In this document: one piece after another, positions 59,663 through 64,000 of the stretch
Numbering within the stretch: position 1 is the first letter of the stretch
Layout: each line of letters starts with the position of its first letter
Source of the DNA: Collinsella aerofaciens
Lineage (GTDB): Bacteria; Actinomycetota; Coriobacteriia; Coriobacteriales; Coriobacteriaceae
Assembly: GCF_902364355.1 (NCBI RefSeq)
Contig: NZ_CABJDK010000001.1
Span: 368,264 to 432,263, forward strand
Length of the DNA stretch: 64,000 nucleotides
Direction: 5' to 3'
The notes under the pieces: generated by a model
Database searches by the model: none
Told to the model about the DNA's origin: nothing
What the model saw: the letters and a program-made list of their open reading frames with translations, nothing else
Made by a program: the position numbers and the translations under genes

Positions 59663-61126
59663 ATGACGAAGACCAAGGCACAGCAGATTATGGCGGCAAC
59701 CGAGGTACGAGCGGCTGACGACGTCACCGCAGCCATTCAGGATATCGCCGCAGAGTTTGAACCCTATATCATCAAGCAGCGCCGCCACTTCCATAAGCAC
59801 CCGGAGCTGAGCCTTGCCGAGGAGCGCACGACTTCTGACATCGCCAACCAGCTCGACGCCATGAATATCCCCTACGAGCGTCCCCTTAAGACGGGCCTTG
59901 TGGCGACCCTTCGCGGCACCGCGCCCGACGCCTATCGCGAGGACGGCACGCCACGCCGCCGCATCCTGCTGCGCGCCGACATCGACGCCCTGCCCGTCAC
60001 CGAGCAGACCGGCGAGGAGTTCGCCAGCGTCAACGAAGGCTGCATGCACGCCTGCGGCCACGACTGCCACATCGCCATGATGCTCGGCACGCTGCAAATC
60101 CTGCGCCATATGACCGACGACATCCACGGCGAAGTCCGCATCGTCTTCCAGCCCAGCGAGGAAAACGGCCAGGGCGCCAAGCTCATGATCGGCACGGGCG
60201 TGCTCGACGGCGTCGATGGTGCCTACGCCGCGCATATCTGGAGCGAGGTTGACGCCGGCACCGTAAGCTGCGAGCCCGGTCCGCGCATGGCCAATACCGA
60301 CTGGTTCCGCATCGACGTCCGCGGCACCTCGTGCCACGGCGCTATGCCCCAGCGCGGCCACGACGCCGTTATGGTTGCCGCTGAGATCGTCAACGCACTG
60401 CAGACTATCGTCTCGCGCGAGATTAGCCCCTACGAGCCGGCCGTTATCACCGTCGGTGAGCTGCATGGCGGCACCGCGCGCAATGTTATCGCCGGCACGG
60501 CTTACCTCGCCGGCACGGTGCGCACCTACGGCGACTCGACCCACGAGGAAATGCCGGAGCTCATGCGCCGCATCGTGGAGCATACCGCGGCAGCCCTGGG
60601 CGCCGAAGCCAAGCTCACCGACTACACCATCGCCAACTACAAAGTCGAAAACGAAGCCGCCTCGAGCGAGCGTTGTCGTCAGGCCGTGGTCAAGTGCCTG
60701 GGTGCAGCCGGCGAAGGCCATTATCGCGGCACACTTTCGGGCGAGGATTTTTCGGAGTACCTGCGCCGTGTACCGGGCGTGCTCGCCTTTGTAGGTACGC
60801 GCAACCCCAAGATTGGTGCCACGTACGCCCAACATTCCTGCTTCTACAAGATCGACGAGACTGTGCTGGCAAAGGGCTCCATGGTGGCCGCCCAGTATGC
60901 CATCGACTTTTTGGCCGAGCCCACGCAAGAGGAGCTCGACGGCCCCACGATTGCCGCGGTCGCCGAAACCAACCCCGACCTGGCCGCCAAGTTGCGCTCT
61001 GCCAAGGCAACGACCGCCGAGGCTCGCGACGCCATCCATGACGCCCGCACGGCACGCCATGCCGCGATCAAGGGCATCCACGATGCACGTGCCGCCGCTC
61101 GCCGCGAGGAGAAGCGCGGCGAGTAG
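59663..61126 (+). CDS. M20-family amidohydrolase/aminoacylase
   Basis: 487 aa from ATG 59663 after AAGGAG. It has HFHKHPELSLAEERTT, the metal ligands in LRADIDALPV and HACGHDCHIAMMLGT, the catalytic pair in FQPSEENGQGA, and the dimerisation block RGTSCHGAMPQRGHDAV. This is the aminoacylase/IAA-amino-acid hydrolase branch. Unusually, the last 60 residues form an Ala/Arg-rich helical tail (AKATTAEARDAIHDARTARH) beyond the enzyme core. Confidence 0.9.
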   Translation: MTKTKAQQIMAATEVRAADDVTAAIQDIAAEFEPYIIKQRRHFHKHPELSLAEERTTSDIANQLDAMNIPYERPLKTGLVATLRGTAPDAYREDGTPRRRILLRADIDALPVTEQTGEEFASVNEGCMHACGHDCHIAMMLGTLQILRHMTDDIHGEVRIVFQPSEENGQGAKLMIGTGVLDGVDGAYAAHIWSEVDAGTVSCEPGPRMANTDWFRIDVRGTSCHGAMPQRGHDAVMVAAEIVNALQTIVSREISPYEPAVITVGELHGGTARNVIAGTAYLAGTVRTYGDSTHEEMPELMRRIVEHTAAALGAEAKLTDYTIANYKVENEAASSERCRQAVVKCLGAAGEGHYRGTLSGEDFSEYLRRVPGVLAFVGTRNPKIGATYAQHSCFYKIDETVLAKGSMVAAQYAIDFLAEPTQEELDGPTIAAVAETNPDLAAKLRSAKATTAEARDAIHDARTARHAAIKGIHDARAAARREEKRGE

Positions 61127-61171
61127 TCGATTCGCGGCCATCTCGCAGTCATAGCCACATCGCGATATCAA

Positions 61172-61207
61172 AGCGGGGGCGGACGTTTCGACACGTCCGC
61201 CCCCGCT
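61172..61207 (+). terminator. Hairpin terminator between convergent genes
   Basis: 15-bp perfect stem AGCGGGGGCGGACGT / ACGTCCGCCCCCGCT with a 6-nt loop. It lies 45 bp after the M20 stop and 59 bp from the end of the zinc-ribbon gene, so it may serve both. Confidence 0.78.
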
Positions 61208-61266
61208 CATTTGTCAAGCGCTATTTCTACCGTTTCTACCCCGTCCCCAAATGGCAGGCGGCAGGG

Positions 61267-62565
61267 CTACTCGTCCTGCGGGTCCTCGTCGGAGCTTGGT
61301 GCAGGCTCGGGCTCGGGCTCCGGTTCCGGCATGGGCTCGGGCTCCGGTTCCGGCATGGGCTCGGGCTCAGGCGCAGGCTCGGGCTCAGGCGCGGGCTCGG
61401 GCTCGGGCGCGGGCTCGGACTCGGGCGCCGCAGCGGAATCGGATACGGGCGCTGCGTCGGCGCTAAAACCAGCCGGAGCAGACTTCTTCTCAAACGGCAG
61501 CACAAAGGTCAGGACGTCATCCTTATCCTCATCAGCCCATTCAGCTGCATAACGCGCTACCCAATAGCCAACGGCACGATGCTTGAGCATCTTGCCAAAG
61601 ACCGTGAGGAATACCGTGACAAACGCCGTCAGCACCAAGAACAATACGAGCGTGATGCCACCGCCGGTAACAAGCGCCTCAATAGCCGAAGGACGGTAGT
61701 AGTAGCTATACATACCGACAGAGGCAATGGTGCCAAAGACGAGCGTCAGGATCCATGTGACAACGTTGGCGACCAGGCCCGTCAAAAACTCGGGAAGGAA
61801 CGAAGCGCAGAACAGTTTGGTCTTGTTGTGCTTAAAGGCCGCCCAGACCTTATCGAGCGAAAACGCGCTCTCGACACGACCGGTCACCGCAAAGTGCATC
61901 ACGGCAATGTCGGCGAACATCTTAAAGAAGACCCCCAAGACCGCCGTGGCAATCATAGCCAGGACAAGCAGGCCAAGCGAGCCGAACAGCGCTGCCTCGA
62001 GTGCATAAGAGCCGTAATATGAATACGAACCCGCGGCGCCAATTACCACGCTCTCCACCAGCGAAAGCACTACACCGATAACGGGAATGGCAGCAATAAC
62101 CTCGAGCACGACCGAGATAACGCTCGAAAAGACTCCGAGGCCAAACGACGTGGAACGCATGAGTGGACGATCCATACCGTCATCAACCTTGAGCGACAGA
62201 TCGCGACCCCACTCAATACCAAAGCCGGAACCACACACGCTCGCAATGCAAGCTGCCAAAAAGCCGATGGCAGCCGCGATACCGCCGATAACGGGAATGA
62301 ACAGCACGAGCACCGACACAACACAAATCAGCGCCGGCAAAAAGGCGATCTGGCACACGCGCTGCAGCACGCCCGGCGTCTTGGTCATGTCCTCAAACGC
62401 CTGAGCCACACAGCCCTTGGACGCATTCGCCACGGGCGGTTGCGGAACAAACTGCTGGGGCTGACCCTGAGGGGCAGAGGCTGCGGCACCGGCATTGGGG
62501 GCACCACACGCACCACAGAACTTATCGTTGTCGCCCATGGGGGCACCACACTGCGAACAGAACAT
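61267..62565 (-). CDS. Zinc-ribbon membrane protein with Pro-Glu repeat tail
   Basis: 432 aa from ATG 62565 after AAGGGA. The N-terminal zinc ribbon reads MFCSQCGAPMGDNDKFCGAC (two CxxC pairs). An Ala/Gln/Pro linker leads to five or six hydrophobic segments between about 70 and 360. The last 60 residues are a repetitive acidic tail of P-E-P units with occasional P-M-P, encoded by an imperfect GC-rich tandem repeat. No known function; zinc-ribbon membrane proteins of this type are common and unstudied. Repeat number may vary between strains. Confidence 0.75.
   Translation of the reverse strand: MFCSQCGAPMGDNDKFCGACGAPNAGAAASAPQGQPQQFVPQPPVANASKGCVAQAFEDMTKTPGVLQRVCQIAFLPALICVVSVLVLFIPVIGGIAAAIGFLAACIASVCGSGFGIEWGRDLSLKVDDGMDRPLMRSTSFGLGVFSSVISVVLEVIAAIPVIGVVLSLVESVVIGAAGSYSYYGSYALEAALFGSLGLLVLAMIATAVLGVFFKMFADIAVMHFAVTGRVESAFSLDKVWAAFKHNKTKLFCASFLPEFLTGLVANVVTWILTLVFGTIASVGMYSYYYRPSAIEALVTGGGITLVLFLVLTAFVTVFLTVFGKMLKHRAVGYWVARYAAEWADEDKDDVLTFVLPFEKKSAPAGFSADAAPVSDSAAAPESEPAPEPEPAPEPEPAPEPEPMPEPEPEPMPEPEPEPEPAPSSDEDPQDE
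61298..61427 (-). repeat. Tandem repeat encoding the Pro-Glu tail
   Basis: About 130 bp of imperfect 6-bp and 18-24 bp repeats based on GGCTCGGGCTCCGG on the plus strand (Pro-Glu-Pro codons on the minus strand). Two neighbouring 24-bp units are almost identical. Prone to slippage in principle, in-frame because the unit is a multiple of three. Confidence 0.75.
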
Positions 62566-62715
62566 CGAGATCATCCCTTCGTATCTTGAGCGAATCATCT
62601 GGATCGCAAACGATGTCTTTGGCATCATTATCACCCAATGTGGGGACAAATACTCCAACATGACGCATTTGCAATGCGCAGGGCGCTATTCGATTGTTTG
62701 ATAAGCTCGACCGCG

Positions 62716-63738
62716 TTAGTTCGTTCCGCGGAAACCCTTGCCGACGATCTCGGAGCTGTCGACAATCGTGATAAAGGCACCCGGATCGACTTCGCGCGCA
62801 TAGCGGCGTAGTTGCACGGCCTCGCGACGGCTCAGCACGCTCATGATCACCGTCACGCACTTGCCCGAGAAGGCACCGTAGCCGCGGCTGATGGTCGCCG
62901 TGCGGTTGAGATGCTTGACGATAAACTCCTCGACCTTAAGGGGCTCGGAACAAATGACCGTGCAGACTTTGCGCAGATGAATGCTCTCAATGGCTTTGTC
63001 GACCACAAGCGTCTTGGCAAACAGGCCGAGCACGCAGTACAGACCGACACGCGGGCCATACAAAAAGGCCGCGATGGTCACGATGCCGATATCGACCAGC
63101 AGCAGGGCGCGACCAATCTCGAGCGTCGTGCGGCGCTTGAGGATCATGGCAAGAATGTCCGTGCCACCCGTCGAGGCGCCGATGTCAAAGACAATAGCGC
63201 TGCCGAGCGCCGGCAAGATGACGGCAAAGCACAGGTCGAGCCACATATCGCCCGTCATCGAGACATCGGTCGGAATAAAGAGCTCAAACAGCGAAACATA
63301 GGCGGACAGCGCAAACGAGGCGAAGACGCTCCACAGGATTGCCTTGCGCTCCAAAAAGATAAAGCCCAAAACGACGAGAACCGCGTTAATAATCCACATA
63401 AAGACGCCGACGGGCAGGGTCGGGAACAGCGTGGACAAAATGACCGACACGCCCGAGGTGCCGCCAAAAGCAAAGTGATTAGGGGTTTTAAACGCAACGA
63501 TGGCGAAGGCCGTAAGAATCAGGCCCAGATTGAGCTCGGCAAAAAAGCGCGGGAAGCCCGGCTCCTGGCTGCGCTTTTGACCGGCACGCTCGCCGCGCTC
63601 GATATCGGTGCGATCAACCACGCGCTCCATCGGCACCACGGGAGGACGATGCACCTCCTCGGCAGCACGCGATGCCGCCTCTGCCGCGGCGGCCTCAATC
63701 GCCCATGCCTTGCTTTCTGTTTCGTGCTCGTCAGCCAT
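62716..63738 (-). CDS. YitT-family membrane protein (DUF161/DUF2179)
   Basis: 340 aa. An Ala/Glu-rich N-terminus of about 60 residues precedes five or six membrane segments. The segment GASTGGTDILAMILKR and the earlier FGGTSGVSVILSTLFPTLPVG are YitT hallmarks. The C-terminal soluble DUF2179 domain (about 255-335) includes GYGAFSGKCVTVIMSVLSRREAVQL. Function unknown in the family. The start follows GAGGGG. Confidence 0.87.
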   Translation of the reverse strand: MADEHETESKAWAIEAAAAEAASRAAEEVHRPPVVPMERVVDRTDIERGERAGQKRSQEPGFPRFFAELNLGLILTAFAIVAFKTPNHFAFGGTSGVSVILSTLFPTLPVGVFMWIINAVLVVLGFIFLERKAILWSVFASFALSAYVSLFELFIPTDVSMTGDMWLDLCFAVILPALGSAIVFDIGASTGGTDILAMILKRRTTLEIGRALLLVDIGIVTIAAFLYGPRVGLYCVLGLFAKTLVVDKAIESIHLRKVCTVICSEPLKVEEFIVKHLNRTATISRGYGAFSGKCVTVIMSVLSRREAVQLRRYAREVDPGAFITIVDSSEIVGKGFRGTN

Positions 63739-63855
63739 TACGGCAACCCCTCGTTAACAATTTGGAAACAATGCGCCCATTAGGGTAACGCGGAACGCGA
63801 CGATTGCAACCCCTAGTTAGACGAGCGGTATGCCTACATCGGGGGGCATACAAAT

Positions 63856-63894
63856 AACGGCCGGCCACGCTTTTGCTTGCGCGGTCGGCCGTTT
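63856..63894 (-). terminator. Hairpin terminator downstream of the edge gene
   Basis: AACGGCCGACC..GC with GC..GGCCGGCCGTT, one mismatch, followed on the minus strand by ATTTG. It backs up the hairpin repeat at 63910. Confidence 0.65.
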
Positions 63895-63909
63895 AACGTT
63901 TTCGCAGAT

Positions 63910-63948
63910 AAAACCTGCCAAAACAAACCTGTCCCTATTTGGCAGGTT
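63910..63948 (-). terminator. Terminator-like repeat, CCTGCCA stem (copy 3)
   Basis: Minus strand: AACCTGCCAAA pairs with TTTGGCAGGTT around a loop with GGGACAGG, then TTATCTG. It begins within the TAA stop of the partial gene at the right edge, exactly as copies 1 and 2 do. Confidence 0.75.
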
Positions 63949-64000
63949 ACTCGTGCTGGTTGGTGCGGTGTTCGTACTCCTCGGGGGTGATGACATCCTC
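63947..64000 (-). CDS. C-terminal end of an unidentified gene (partial, runs off the window)
   Basis: The last 17 codons read EDVITPEEYEHRTNQHE and a TAA. The frame is open to the window edge, and the terminator-like repeat right after the stop supports a real gene end. Too short to identify; a T-P-E-E-Y ending resembles SHOCT-type tails, but this is only a hint. Confidence 0.55.
   Translation of the reverse strand, partial: EDVITPEEYEHRTNQHE

Noticed and set aside
59495..61210. Reading frame on the minus strand that extends the amidohydrolase to 1117 residues
   Set aside because: The extra 570 residues lie antisense to the M20 peptidase, whose motifs are clear. The amidohydrolase family starts at the M20-free point, near 59494.

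Overview
The window reads as chromosomal DNA of a high-GC Gram-positive gut actinomycete of class Coriobacteriia, most likely Collinsella. The evidence is the high GC content, the gene families present, a MurE without the diaminopimelate motif, and a gene order close to the Bacillus yac cluster. I inferred the genus from protein and intergenic character; no search was run. No rRNA, CRISPR array, prophage or intact insertion sequence was seen.

Layout. 1-3 kb: a TrpX-type ABC importer (lipoprotein, permease, ATPase). 3-7 kb: an MscS channel, then a cytoplasmic BMP-domain protein with a ParB-like N-terminal region, overlapping a phosphoesterase gene. 7-8.7 kb: an ECF sigma factor and its membrane DUF4179 partner. 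9-10.5 kb: the wreck of a leucine operon. leuA and leuB are fused by a deletion, leuA has lost its start codon, and the leucine attenuator upstream is still readable. 10.6-21.7 kb: a long minus-strand housekeeping block (disA-ispD-ispF-cysS, rlmB, NYN nuclease, tRNAs, tuf, rpmG, secE-nusG-rplK-rplA). 21.9-27 kb: mntP, a hipBA module, pepD and a PIN toxin-antitoxin pair. 27-37 kb: clpC, a ThrE exporter, lysS with an extra tRNA-binding domain, greA, tatA, veg-ispE. 36.5-44 kb: dtd, rdgB, rph, murI, a HAD hydrolase, murE, asnB. 44.3-50 kb: tRNA-Val and its repeats, then argC-J-B-D. 50-54.5 kb: two PNPOx-fold proteins and an FMN-riboswitch-controlled riboflavin ECF transporter. 54.9-57 kb: groES-groEL. 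57.8-64 kb: an amidohydrolase and an M20 peptidase (divergent), a zinc-ribbon membrane protein, a YitT protein and the tail of one more gene.

The genes are mostly ordinary core metabolism: translation, isoprenoid synthesis by the MEP route (ispD, ispF, ispE), cell wall (murE, murI), arginine synthesis, riboflavin uptake and chaperones. The unusual content is between genes. At least five families of short structured repeats occur: (1) terminator-like hairpins with a GGGACAGG-type loop, placed at stop codons; (2) inverted pairs containing TTATCCAC, close to a DnaA box; (3) 56-60 bp elements ending in TCTCAATCTGTAACA and its complement; (4) hairpins with a conserved core and variable but self-complementary arms; (5) very long perfect inverted repeats (35-37 bp arms) on either side of groESL. 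A 215-bp MITE-like element and a duplicated tRNA-Val tail lie at 44.3-44.8 kb. These elements, the leucine-operon fossil and the ParB-like/BMP protein are the points most worth following up.
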